Of a DNA stretch of 64,000 bases, positions 43,099 to 50,708 are shown piece by piece. The notes beneath the pieces were generated by a model. The model was not told the origin of the DNA. It ran no database searches and saw only the letters and a program-made list of their open reading frames with translations. Made by a program: the position numbers and the translations under genes. Origin of the DNA: [Clostridium] innocuum (GTDB lineage Bacteria; Bacillota_I; Bacilli_A; Erysipelotrichales; Erysipelotrichaceae); NCBI GenBank assembly GCA_012317185.1, contig CP048838.1, positions 1,984,001 through 2,048,000 of the forward strand. The letters run 5' to 3'. Numbering within the stretch: the stretch's first letter is position 1; each line of letters starts with the position of its first letter.

Positions 43099-43104
43099 TA
43101 TAAT
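43099..43104 (+). promoter_or_regulatory. Candidate -10 of the ECF sigma operon
   Basis: A perfect TATAAT with no good -35; another TATAAT lies at 43087-43092. Neither shows an obvious ECF-type AAC/CGTC pair that would mark autoregulation. Confidence 0.35.
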
Positions 43105-43142
43105 AGAGGGGATAAAATTCCTTGTTAGGAGGGAAGTGCGGC

Positions 43143-43625
43143 ATGAGAACTTATGCGGATATGACATTTGAAGAAGTTATGGAAGCCTTTGCGGATACTG
43201 TGACCCGTCTTGCATATTTGCGGATGGGAAATGAGCAGGATGCAAAGGATATCTTTCAAAATGTCTTTTTGAAGCTATATACACAGACAATGGAATTTCA
43301 CGATCCTCAGCATGTGAAGGCTTGGCTGATTCAAACAACGATTCATGCGTGTGCAGATGAGCATCGAAAATTCTGGCGAAAGCATCATATACGGCTCGAT
43401 GAAGCCTTTGCTCAGGTGGAGGATGTACAGGAGCGCAATGAGCTGTATGAGCTGATGGAGCTGGTACCCAACCATCGCAATGCTTTGTATTTATATTATT
43501 ATGAGGGCTATTCCATACGGGAAATCAGTAGACTCATGAACGCACGCGAGAATACTGTGAAGTCCTGGATGCGGCGCGGGAAACAGGAGCTGCGCAGTCT
43601 TTTGGGAGGTGAAGAGGATGCGTGA
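43143..43625 (+). CDS. ECF-type RNA polymerase sigma factor
   Basis: A 160-residue sigma-70 family protein with only regions 2 and 4. Region 2 includes RLAYLRMGNEQDAKDIFQNV (the usual DAEDIVQEVF core) and the WLIQTTIHACADEHRKFWR segment. Region 4 has ELVPNHRNALYLYYYEGYSI, then REISRLMNARENTVKSWMRR, a helix-turn-helix for the -35 element. AGGAGGG precedes the ATG. The next gene overlaps by 8 bp and encodes a membrane protein, the usual place for an anti-sigma factor. Confidence 0.93.
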   Translation: MRTYADMTFEEVMEAFADTVTRLAYLRMGNEQDAKDIFQNVFLKLYTQTMEFHDPQHVKAWLIQTTIHACADEHRKFWRKHHIRLDEAFAQVEDVQERNELYELMELVPNHRNALYLYYYEGYSIREISRLMNARENTVKSWMRRGKQELRSLLGGEEDA

Positions 43626-44928
43626 GAAAAAATTCAGGGGCTTTGATGATATACACTGCCCGCAAAGCTGGAAAGAACAGGTGATGGATCAGGCGGAGTC
43701 CTCCGAAAGAAAAAAAAGCGTCTATATATGGCGAATTGCTGTTTTATTTCTGCTGGCATTGCTTTCCTTAGGTACTGCATATGCGTGCAGTGATACGGTA
43801 CGCGATTGGCTTTTATCACTGTTTAGCAATGGACAGGAGAAGGTGCAGGTAAAGGAAGACCCTGTTTCTGTACAAGCCCTCAATGGAATCACCTATCTGG
43901 ATGCCGACTGCCGCTATTATGTAAAACTGCCGGAAGAAAAAATTGCGGGGGAAGATACGTTGACCGTATATGAAAAAGGACGAATCGTAGAAGACGCTGT
44001 TCCAAAGAAAAGCTTAGAGCTGCAGCTGCCAGTGGAAAACAGCACCGTGACCGTACAATTACAATATGTCCATCTGAAAAACGAGTACCTCCCTCTGTAT
44101 CTAAAAGGGGAGGAGGGCACTGGAATACCGGATTCGTCATTCCGTGTACTGGCGGACGGAATGCTGGTGATCGAATATATGCAGGATACCTTTCAAAATG
44201 CCTATCTGGTAAATCCGGAAACAGCAGATGTGCAATCCATTGGAGATTTATCTCATGCATACCATGCAGAAGCGGAATCTGGAATGCATATCTATGCCAA
44301 CACCGTACAAAGCAGTGCCTCCGGGCGGTTTCTGCTATATCGCACGTATGCATTGGCACAGGGATGGGCGAAGGAGAAAACAGAAGCACAATGGGTGCTA
44401 CTGGACAGGGTGGAAAATACCCGTCGTAGGCTGGATACAAAACGGCTGCCTGGCTATCTGCTGGGAAATGAGCTGCGTATGGCTGGCGATACGCACATCA
44501 TTACAACAAAAAGCTATGCAGTGGATGCTACGACCGAAGCGAATTACCCGATTGTGTATAATTACCGTAAGAATACCTGGACAGAGTACAGTGACTACCA
44601 GTGCGCTGTTCCCTTTGTCAGTGATTATTTGTATCGTGCAAGAGACTCTTCCATGGAGCTGCTGAATTTCTGTACACAGGAAAAGCATTCGATTCCATTA
44701 CCGGAGAACATGCGGGCAGAAGACTGTATTTTGTATCCGTATGATGGGTTTTATATCAGTGAGAGTACGCTGAGCAGTGCATTGGATATCTATATTGTAT
44801 CGCAGCAGCGATGGATTCATTTGGATGCAAAGATATTGAATGGTGAGACAGCTGTCCTCTTTGCGTATCCGCTGGATGATCACACGCTTTTGCTCAATCA
44901 GACATATTTGATCGAATTTCACAAATAA
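43618..44928 (+). CDS. Membrane protein linked to the ECF sigma factor, putative anti-sigma/sensor
   Basis: A 436-residue protein with a short cytoplasmic N terminus (about 35 residues), one membrane helix at about 40-60 (IAVLFLLALLSLGTAYA), then a large extracytoplasmic part with many aromatic and beta-prone segments. The cytoplasmic part has only one cysteine and no HxxxCxxC zinc anti-sigma motif. It is not a recognised family to me; the outside region resembles repeated beta-strand sensor domains. Position 3' of, and overlapping with, the sigma gene makes an anti-sigma or signal-input role the most likely reading, by inference. GGAGGTGA precedes the chosen ATG. Confidence 0.75.
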   Translation: MREKKFRGFDDIHCPQSWKEQVMDQAESSERKKSVYIWRIAVLFLLALLSLGTAYACSDTVRDWLLSLFSNGQEKVQVKEDPVSVQALNGITYLDADCRYYVKLPEEKIAGEDTLTVYEKGRIVEDAVPKKSLELQLPVENSTVTVQLQYVHLKNEYLPLYLKGEEGTGIPDSSFRVLADGMLVIEYMQDTFQNAYLVNPETADVQSIGDLSHAYHAEAESGMHIYANTVQSSASGRFLLYRTYALAQGWAKEKTEAQWVLLDRVENTRRRLDTKRLPGYLLGNELRMAGDTHIITTKSYAVDATTEANYPIVYNYRKNTWTEYSDYQCAVPFVSDYLYRARDSSMELLNFCTQEKHSIPLPENMRAEDCILYPYDGFYISESTLSSALDIYIVSQQRWIHLDAKILNGETAVLFAYPLDDHTLLLNQTYLIEFHK

Positions 44929-44984
44929 TCTGGAAAAGTATAGGATAGTATGCTATAGTACTGTTATACCTTAAAGGTACCGTA

Positions 44985-44990
44985 TATAAT
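44985..44990 (+). promoter_or_regulatory. -10 element before the leader peptide, with palindrome in the spacer
   Basis: A perfect TATAAT. Just upstream, TACCTTAAAGGTA (44967-44979) is a 13-bp palindrome located where the -35 to -10 spacer would be; CTGTTA (44961-44966) is a poor -35 at 18 bp. Palindromes in this place are typical operators of MerR-type activators, but this could also be a repressor site or chance. Confidence 0.45.
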
Positions 44991-45010
44991 AAGAAAGGCA
45001 GGTGGTTTGT

Positions 45011-45070
45011 ATGAATACATTCAAAACGTATAAACTGAGGAAAGATACAGACTGCCGTGTTGATAGCTAG
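45011..45070 (+). CDS. Candidate 19-residue leader peptide
   Basis: An ATG 20 bases after the -10 region, preceded by AGGTGG, encodes MNTFKTYKLRKDTDCRVDS and stops at TAG (45068-45070). The stop lies 12 bases before a terminator hairpin (45083-45104) and 75 bases before the acetyltransferase start. This order (promoter, short peptide, terminator, gene) is the classic layout of ribosome-mediated transcription attenuation, used for amino-acid genes and for antibiotic-resistance genes. Confidence 0.55.
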   Translation: MNTFKTYKLRKDTDCRVDS

Positions 45071-45080
45071 CGCATGTTCT

Positions 45081-45105
45081 GGGCATCCCTTGGGATGCTT
45101 TTTTC
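45081..45105 (+). terminator. Attenuator-type terminator upstream of the GNAT gene
   Basis: GCATCC (45083-45088) pairs with GGATGC (45093-45098) over CTTG, followed by six T residues. It stands between the leader peptide and the acetyltransferase gene, so full-length message needs read-through or a promoter within the following 40 bases, where none is seen. Confidence 0.75.
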
Positions 45106-45145
45106 TTTCCTATGCAGCACATTTATGAAAGGAAAGGACAAAAAA

Positions 45146-46015
45146 ATGAAAACAGAAATTTGTAAAGAGCAGTACGCAGCATCTATGACAGCGATGCCGG
45201 CAAGCAGCAAGGAACAGAACCGTTCCCTGAAACGGGGGTTAAGCAGACAGGAGCTGTCTCTGCAGCAATGCTATGTGATGATTCGTAAGGAGCAGGTGGT
45301 TGCCAGAGCAGTTATTTATGATGAGCATTCCTACATTGGCAATCTGACACTGGAGGCGATCGAGCAGACGGAGGCTGATCAGTTTGTAAGGGATGTTATT
45401 GGCCATCTGGATCGAAGCAGAGAATGGCGCATCGACCTGTATTCGGACAAAATCAACTATACACTCGTATATCGGGTGCTGAAGCGCTGGTTTCCCATTG
45501 AAATTAAAAGGGAAAGCTACACAGTGATGACTGCTGAACGGGATTTGCATTCCTATGAGTTCGTATCGGCAAAGCAGATGACGAAGGAAAATCTGCTGGA
45601 GCTGATGGTGAGCGCAAGCAGAACTACACCGGATTTGCTTTTGCAAAGAGAACATACCAGTATGGGGCTGTATCCGGCAGTCCAAAAGCAGATGGAGGAG
45701 CTGCTGGATGATGAAGAAAGCGACATTTTATTTCAGATTCTGCTTGTTGAAGGGCAACCTGCAGGCTTTATCAGTGTAAATCGTCTGCTGGATGATGTTG
45801 GAGGAATCGGATATATTGGGGTACATGCCGATTATCAGGGAAAGCGGCTTGGCAGCGTGCTGCTGCAAAAGGCAATGGACATGGCCTGGCATCACGATAT
45901 TCATAAGCTGATAGGGGATATTGATGTTCATAATATCGCTATTCGAAAAAATCTGATACAATGCGGCTTTATGCTCGATTGTAGGATGTGTATGTTTCTG
46001 TTGGAAAAGCAGTAG
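45146..46015 (+). CDS. GNAT-family acetyltransferase
   Basis: A 289-residue protein with a C-terminal GNAT domain. The acetyl-CoA site is visible in YIGVHADYQGKRLGSVLLQ (the Q/RxxGxG/A motif), and IAIRKNLIQCGFML is the typical motif B end. The N-terminal ~150 residues resemble a second, degenerate GNAT half. The start at 45146 is chosen because GAAAGGAAAGGA is just upstream; an in-frame ATG at 45125 has no such site. The substrate is unknown. Leader-peptide control would suit a response to a ribosome-directed drug, but that is inference. Confidence 0.85.
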   Translation: MKTEICKEQYAASMTAMPASSKEQNRSLKRGLSRQELSLQQCYVMIRKEQVVARAVIYDEHSYIGNLTLEAIEQTEADQFVRDVIGHLDRSREWRIDLYSDKINYTLVYRVLKRWFPIEIKRESYTVMTAERDLHSYEFVSAKQMTKENLLELMVSASRTTPDLLLQREHTSMGLYPAVQKQMEELLDDEESDILFQILLVEGQPAGFISVNRLLDDVGGIGYIGVHADYQGKRLGSVLLQKAMDMAWHHDIHKLIGDIDVHNIAIRKNLIQCGFMLDCRMCMFLLEKQ

Positions 46016-46629
46016 CTAAGTCAATGGAAATCTGAAAGGACAGGGAACAGGCAGTTCATCATTTTATACAGAAGGATTTAGAAGAGACGCCTACAGCGAG
46101 GGACTGGGATAACTGTTTGTAGGGTGATTCGTTAAGGAATGTCAGGGAGAAAATCTGATTTCTTGCGGACTGAAATGTTCATAAAAAAAGGGGAATCCAA
46201 TCTTCTGTTAAGTGGATTCCTCTGTTTTCTTTATTATCAAGTAAAAATCACCTGTTGTTTTTTTCTCTTAGGTCTGAATAGAAAAGATTATGCTTTTTCT
46301 ATCCTGTGTGGCACTTGCCAGAGCTGAAGCTTTTTACATCATACAGGAAAGAAACCGCGTATCTGGTACGGCGTTTCTTTGAGAACACCACGATAAAGAC
46401 TAGCCGGACATAAGGTTTCAAACAGAAATTGATGTAAACGATTGCAAAATCGTTAAAAGCAGGGTAGTATATAAATGTAATATTTAATAATGTATACAAT
46501 TGGAGACATCCATAAAACCTTAGAATAATAGCTGTAATTTGATGTCTGTACAGCTGTTTTATTAAAAAAAGCACAGATATTGGAATGTCTCATACAGTAT
46601 ACCTTGTGAAATAAAAGGGAGGTACTGTA
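46016..46629. other. 614-bp stretch without a convincing gene
   Basis: Open frames here are short and lack ribosome binding sites. Structured elements are: a strong hairpin at 46190-46224; a 14-bp imperfect stem AAAGAAACCGCGTA (46348-46361) with TACGGCGTTTCTTT (46367-46380); and a perfect inverted repeat AACGATT/AATCGTT around a GCAA loop (46437-46454). The sequence is more AT-rich than its surroundings. No clear promoter for the surface protein gene was found. Confidence 0.5.
46183..46224 (-). terminator. Hairpin with T run on the minus strand
   Basis: AGGGGAATCCA (46190-46200) pairs with TGGATTCCTCT (46214-46224, one G-T). On the minus strand it is followed by seven T residues; on the plus strand only by GTTTTCTTT. 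No minus-strand gene is recognised upstream of it, so what it terminates is unclear; it may serve the GNAT transcript in the plus direction. Confidence 0.65.
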
Positions 46630-49308
46630 ATGAAAAGATGTGTTCATGCTGTAAAGCTGGCAATGACAGTAATGCTGTCAGCCTTTCTGTTTCTTTCGGT
46701 TCAGGATTTGGGATTTATTCATGCTGCTGATAAGAAAATCGTATTGTTAAAACAAGCTTCTAAAGAAAACTATGATACTATTCAAGCTGCGATAGATGCT
46801 GTTGCTGCCGGAGAAGACGCTATAATACAAATTCCTGCAGGGACTTATAGCGAGCCGCTGAAAATATCAAATACTTCTTCTCGGACGATTATACTGAAAG
46901 GGGCAAGTGCTGATGTCAGTGCCTATAGCAACGGTGGTGTCAGAAGCAGCGAGGAAACCATCCTGACCGGTGGTATAGAGGTAAACGGTCTTTTAGAGGA
47001 TGACTCCTTGGAAATCAATGGATTGACACTGCATGGCAAGGGAATCAATATCGTTGGATGGGGTGCTCCAATCATATCGAGCGGGTCAATAAGAATTGTG
47101 AATAATGTGATAACAAATATCACAGATAAGAGCATTTCTGCGATACATATCAATTGTGGTTCTGATGAGTATCTCGATACTGTGAATTTAAAAAACAACT
47201 ATATAGATAATATCGGGGAAGAAGGCTATGCGTCAAACGGTGTATATTCAACGCTTCCAGTTCGTGCGATGTATATATCCGGAAATTATATAGGAAATGT
47301 CAATCACACTGCAATTCAGCTGGGAAGCATGACAGTGAAAGAACTGCTTTCAATAACAGAAAATCATATTTTCAATTGGAATAAGGATGGAATCGCCGGG
47401 ACAGGTGCACAGGGAAGCCAGGGAGATGGGATTTACCTTCCCAAGGGAAGTACCCCGGTGGCAGTACCGGTACAAGTGAATCAAAATTATATTGCAAGAG
47501 AAAAAGAATTGCCAGGCTCTGCAGGCTTTGCGACACGCTGTAATTTAAAAAAAGGCGCGATTGATCTTTCGGCGAATTACTGGAACGAGGTGTATCCATA
47601 CAAGGTGATTTCTGGAGGTACGTATGCAAATGTCACTGTGAAATCTGTTTGTGATGAGCATATGAATGTAACACAGCAAAGCATTGGAGACTTTCGGTTT
47701 TCTATTTCCACGCTTTACAACAGCGGAACGGACAAAGAGAAAATGCTGAGCGCAACCATAGTGATGCTGGATCAGGATTTTGATAAGCCTGCCGTACAGT
47801 GGAGCAGCGCTGATGAACGTATTATTGCTGTCGAACAACGTCAGGATGCAGCTTATTATGTAGCGAAGAAGAGTGGGATGGCAAAGATTAGCGGAAAAAT
47901 CACGGACCCCAAATCAGGTGTGATTTATACACAGGAAGCGGAGGGTAAGGTCATTGATATTGATATGGATAACGTTGTAATGGAGCCCGGCTCGCTGAAG
48001 CAGCTGCAAATCAGTGTGCTGCCGGAAGGGGAATCTATTTACTATAATAAGATTGAATGGACCTCCAGTGACGAGAGTATTGTAGAGGTTGACAGCAACG
48101 GCTGCTTGAGCAGTAAGGATAAAAAAGGAAATGCAGAGGTCACAGTGACCATGTATGGATTCGGTACGAAGCTGTATGCACAGAAAACCATAACAGTAAC
48201 CGTTGAAAAGCCGAATCCGGTACAGAAAATCAATATGCAGAAAAACTTGCTGATGAAAAAGGGGGATACGCATACGCTGCAAGCGGAGATACTTCCTGCA
48301 GATGCGGATTCACAGAAAATCATATGGACATCCTCGAATGAAGATGTTGCTGTTGTGCATGCGGATGGCAGTATTTCAGCAGTTGCAAATGGAACCAGTA
48401 CCATTACTGCCACCATCGATCATGTGACTGCGACCTGTGATGTGTCTGTCTATGAAGTCAAGGAAGCGAATATTGAGCCGCTAGATCCATCAAGGCCGTC
48501 CAGCACAAGTCAAGCAGGTATTATGGATGAAAAATCACAGGATATCATTGAAAGTACAGTTGATAATATCCTTTCTGATATAGCGGAAGGAAGAGAAATT
48601 GCTTCGGATGTCCTTGATGAAACAACTAGAACTGCCGTTTTACAGGCAATGAATGTAGGAAAAGCTATTAAGCTGACAGCAAATGCAGAGGTGCTTAAAG
48701 AAGAGGAAATTGATGCAGTGGATCTGCGTATAATACAGGAGTATCTTTCAAATATAACGGACGCTCAGCATTCCGCCCTGCAATATTTTGACTTCAGCTT
48801 CCACCTTGTGAGCGATGATGGAGCCTTATTGGGAGAAATTAAGCAGCTGAAACAGCCGATTTTCTATGCTGTTGTATTGCCTAAGGGAACAGTACAACAG
48901 GATACAAGCTATTATATGGTGCGGCTGCATAACGGTAACATCACCAAAATCCCATTGCATACCAATGCGGATGGAACTATGACCTTTTCCACCGATCAGT
49001 TTTCATTATATGCACTGGTTGCAGAAAAGAAGGTGGATGCGGGCAATGAACCAATAGAAAAGCCGAAGCAGCCACATGAGAAGCCCGAGGAACCCAAGCA
49101 GCCGAACACTCAACCAGAGCATCCGGTTACAGACGCGAAGCAACCAGCCTCTACACATGAAAAAACAGAGAAACCGGTAAAAAAGAAAGTTGCTGCTGTC
49201 AGCACCGCCGATATGCAAAATGAAGCCTTATGGCTGTCAGCGGCTGCGCTTACCGTACTTCTTATGGCAGTTGTCCTTCGAAAAAAACACAAAAAGGGTG
49301 CGGAGTAA
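46630..49308 (+). CDS. Large cell-surface protein: beta-helix, Ig-like domains, C-terminal membrane anchor
   Basis: An 892-residue secreted protein. Residues 1-34 are a signal peptide ending near IHA. Residues ~35-330 form a right-handed parallel beta-helix of the pectate-lyase-like kind (repeated N-N-x-I patterns such as NNVITNI, NNYIDNI, GNYIGNV, ENHIFNW). Residues ~360-610 are Ig-like Big_2 domains (WTSSDESIVEVDSNGCLSS and WTSSNEDVAVVHADGSISAV). A mixed domain to ~790 precedes a Pro/Lys/Glu-rich wall-spanning stretch (EKPKQPHEKPEEPKQPN). The C terminus is a hydrophobic helix (ALWLSAAALTVLLMAVVL) and RKKHKK tail, as in sortase substrates, but LPxTG is replaced by AVSTADMQ. Likely an adhesin or glycan-binding protein. 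GGGAGG precedes the ATG. Confidence 0.9.
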   Translation: MKRCVHAVKLAMTVMLSAFLFLSVQDLGFIHAADKKIVLLKQASKENYDTIQAAIDAVAAGEDAIIQIPAGTYSEPLKISNTSSRTIILKGASADVSAYSNGGVRSSEETILTGGIEVNGLLEDDSLEINGLTLHGKGINIVGWGAPIISSGSIRIVNNVITNITDKSISAIHINCGSDEYLDTVNLKNNYIDNIGEEGYASNGVYSTLPVRAMYISGNYIGNVNHTAIQLGSMTVKELLSITENHIFNWNKDGIAGTGAQGSQGDGIYLPKGSTPVAVPVQVNQNYIAREKELPGSAGFATRCNLKKGAIDLSANYWNEVYPYKVISGGTYANVTVKSVCDEHMNVTQQSIGDFRFSISTLYNSGTDKEKMLSATIVMLDQDFDKPAVQWSSADERIIAVEQRQDAAYYVAKKSGMAKISGKITDPKSGVIYTQEAEGKVIDIDMDNVVMEPGSLKQLQISVLPEGESIYYNKIEWTSSDESIVEVDSNGCLSSKDKKGNAEVTVTMYGFGTKLYAQKTITVTVEKPNPVQKINMQKNLLMKKGDTHTLQAEILPADADSQKIIWTSSNEDVAVVHADGSISAVANGTSTITATIDHVTATCDVSVYEVKEANIEPLDPSRPSSTSQAGIMDEKSQDIIESTVDNILSDIAEGREIASDVLDETTRTAVLQAMNVGKAIKLTANAEVLKEEEIDAVDLRIIQEYLSNITDAQHSALQYFDFSFHLVSDDGALLGEIKQLKQPIFYAVVLPKGTVQQDTSYYMVRLHNGNITKIPLHTNADGTMTFSTDQFSLYALVAEKKVDAGNEPIEKPKQPHEKPEEPKQPNTQPEHPVTDAKQPASTHEKTEKPVKKKVAAVSTADMQNEALWLSAAALTVLLMAVVLRKKHKKGAE

Positions 49309-49503
49309 TAAATTGATGATTAGACAACTGATGCACATGCTGCTTGTTGTCTGTTTACAGGAGAAGTGATGCATCCTTAGTGTCTTTAAAGCTGCCACTG
49401 CATGGCAGCAGTGTCTGTATGCAGATGCCGTTCATTAAATATTCAGCAACCAGAAAAGGATCATCAGAGACTGCTACTAACTTCTACGCTTTTATCAATT
49501 ATC
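49309..49503. other. Intergenic region after the surface protein
   Basis: AGACAAC (49322-49328) and GTTGTCT (49347-49353) form a weak hairpin followed by GTTTAC, a possible terminator. No gene is evident. Confidence 0.4.
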
Positions 49504-49531
49504 TTGACAGAGAAAATTCAAAGAATATAAC
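49504..49531 (+). promoter_or_regulatory. Upstream promoter of the rpsP operon
   Basis: Perfect TTGACA, 16-bp spacer and TATAAC (5/6). Confidence 0.65.
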
Positions 49532-49569
49532 ATAGTCACAAAAAAAACAAGGGTGTCAAGTAAAAAACC

Positions 49570-49597
49570 TTGACAGACGGATAATCTATGGTATACT
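49570..49597 (+). promoter_or_regulatory. Main promoter of the rpsP operon
   Basis: Perfect TTGACA, 16-bp spacer and TATACT (5/6) preceded by TGG. The heptamer TGTCAAG and its complement CTTGACA recur around it (49554-49560, 49569-49575, 49598-49604), so the -35 lies in overlapping inverted repeats. Confidence 0.8.
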
Positions 49598-49640
49598 TGT
49601 CAAGGTAATGCTAAGAAAATAACCAATAGGAGGAAATTAT

Positions 49641-49913
49641 ATGGCTGTAAAATTAAGATTAAAGAGAATGGGTTCCAAGAGAAAACCTTTCTACAGAATT
49701 GTCGCTGCGGATTCCCGCGCACCTAGAGATGGACGTTTTATCGAAATCATCGGTACTTATAATCCAACAACAAATCCTGCAAGCGTAGTGCTGAACGAAG
49801 AACTGGCTACAAAGTGGCTGAAAGAAGGAGCACAGCCTTCTGATACTGTTCGTAACATTCTTTCTAAAGAAGGAATTATGAAACGTCTGCACGAAGAAAA
49901 AAACGCTAAGTAA
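49641..49913 (+). CDS. rpsP: 30S ribosomal protein S16
   Basis: A 90-residue bS16 with the family N terminus AVKLRLKRMGSKRKPFYRIV and the RDGRFIEIIGTYNP segment. AGGAGG precedes the ATG. It is the first gene of rpsP-khpA-rimM-trmD, the order of Bacillus apart from the SRP genes, which are here at 40134. Confidence 0.98.
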   Translation: MAVKLRLKRMGSKRKPFYRIVAADSRAPRDGRFIEIIGTYNPTTNPASVVLNEELATKWLKEGAQPSDTVRNILSKEGIMKRLHEEKNAK

Positions 49914-49919
49914 AAGAGT

Positions 49920-50168
49920 ATGATCGATTACGAAAAAGTATTGTTGGATCTTGTAACACCGATGGTTGAGGATAAGACCAATGTATCTGTCAAAATGATG
50001 CCGACACTGGAGGATAATGAAATTCTGTTGTACGTATATGCCAACAGCGATGATGTTGCCCGCCTGATCGGACGTCGTGGCATGATGGCTTCTTCTATTC
50101 GTCAGATGATGTCTGTGGCATCAAGGAAAGAGGATAAAAGAGTCACCATCAAGTTTGAATCTTATTAG
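49920..50168 (+). CDS. khpA: KH-domain RNA-binding protein KhpA
   Basis: An 82-residue single-KH protein (YlqC family). The KH loop appears as LIGRRGMMASSIRQMM, within the usual GxxG position (GRRG). KhpA pairs with KhpB/Jag in other Bacillota and affects cell length and sRNA-type regulation. It starts 6 bases after rpsP and ends inside a terminator hairpin. Confidence 0.92.
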   Translation: MIDYEKVLLDLVTPMVEDKTNVSVKMMPTLEDNEILLYVYANSDDVARLIGRRGMMASSIRQMMSVASRKEDKRVTIKFESY

Positions 50169-50191
50169 GATGCCTTTCGCATCCTTTTTTT
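50167..50191 (+). terminator. Intra-operon terminator between khpA and rimM
   Basis: AGGATGC (50167-50173) pairs perfectly with GCATCCT (50179-50185) over CTTTC, followed by seven T residues that run straight into the rimM ribosome binding site GGAGG. No promoter fits between it and rimM. Confidence 0.82.
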
Positions 50192-50204
50192 GGAGGTAGG
50201 ACAT

Positions 50205-50708
50205 ATGAAAGAAATCAATATCGGTATGCTTGTGAATACACATGGACTGCGTGGTGAAATGAAGGTCAAGGTGCTTACGGATTTTCCGCAGCTGCGATTT
50301 CAAAAGGGGGCAGTTGTGCATCTGCAGCTGGCACAGGGACAGTTGGACCTGAAGATACAGCATGTACGGGAAAGCAAGGGGCAGCTGCTAGTCAAATTTA
50401 AAGGCTATGATGATATAAATCAGGTGGAGTGCTGGAAGGGCAGTATGCTGACCATACGGGAAGAGGAGCTGCAGGAGCTGGATGAATACGAAGCTTATTT
50501 TTATGAACTGCAGGATGCCGTGGTCTATGATATGGACGGTGTACAGCTGGGGACGGTCAGTGAAATCATAGAAACCGGAGCCAATGCAATCCTGCGTGTC
50601 AAAACAAAGGATAAGGATATTCTGATTCCTTTTGTCAGAGCCTTTGTCAAGGAGTTTGATCGTAAAAGCAAGGTGATGAAGGTGGAGCTGATGGAGGGGC
50701 TTGTATGA
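50205..50708 (+). CDS. rimM: 16S rRNA processing protein RimM
   Basis: A 167-residue assembly factor for the 30S head that binds S19. The N-terminal domain opens INIGMLVNTHGLRGEMKV, the family signature; the PRC-barrel half holds YFYELQDAVVYDMDGVQLG and ILIPFVRAFVKEFD. The ATG at 50205 is chosen for GGAGG upstream. Its stop overlaps the trmD start by 4 bp. Confidence 0.95.
   Translation: MKEINIGMLVNTHGLRGEMKVKVLTDFPQLRFQKGAVVHLQLAQGQLDLKIQHVRESKGQLLVKFKGYDDINQVECWKGSMLTIREEELQELDEYEAYFYELQDAVVYDMDGVQLGTVSEIIETGANAILRVKTKDKDILIPFVRAFVKEFDRKSKVMKVELMEGLV

Noticed and set aside
46299..46574. 91-codon minus-strand frame in the gap before the surface protein
   Set aside because: No ribosome binding site, hydrophobic/aromatic mix typical of AT-rich non-coding DNA, and it spans two hairpins.
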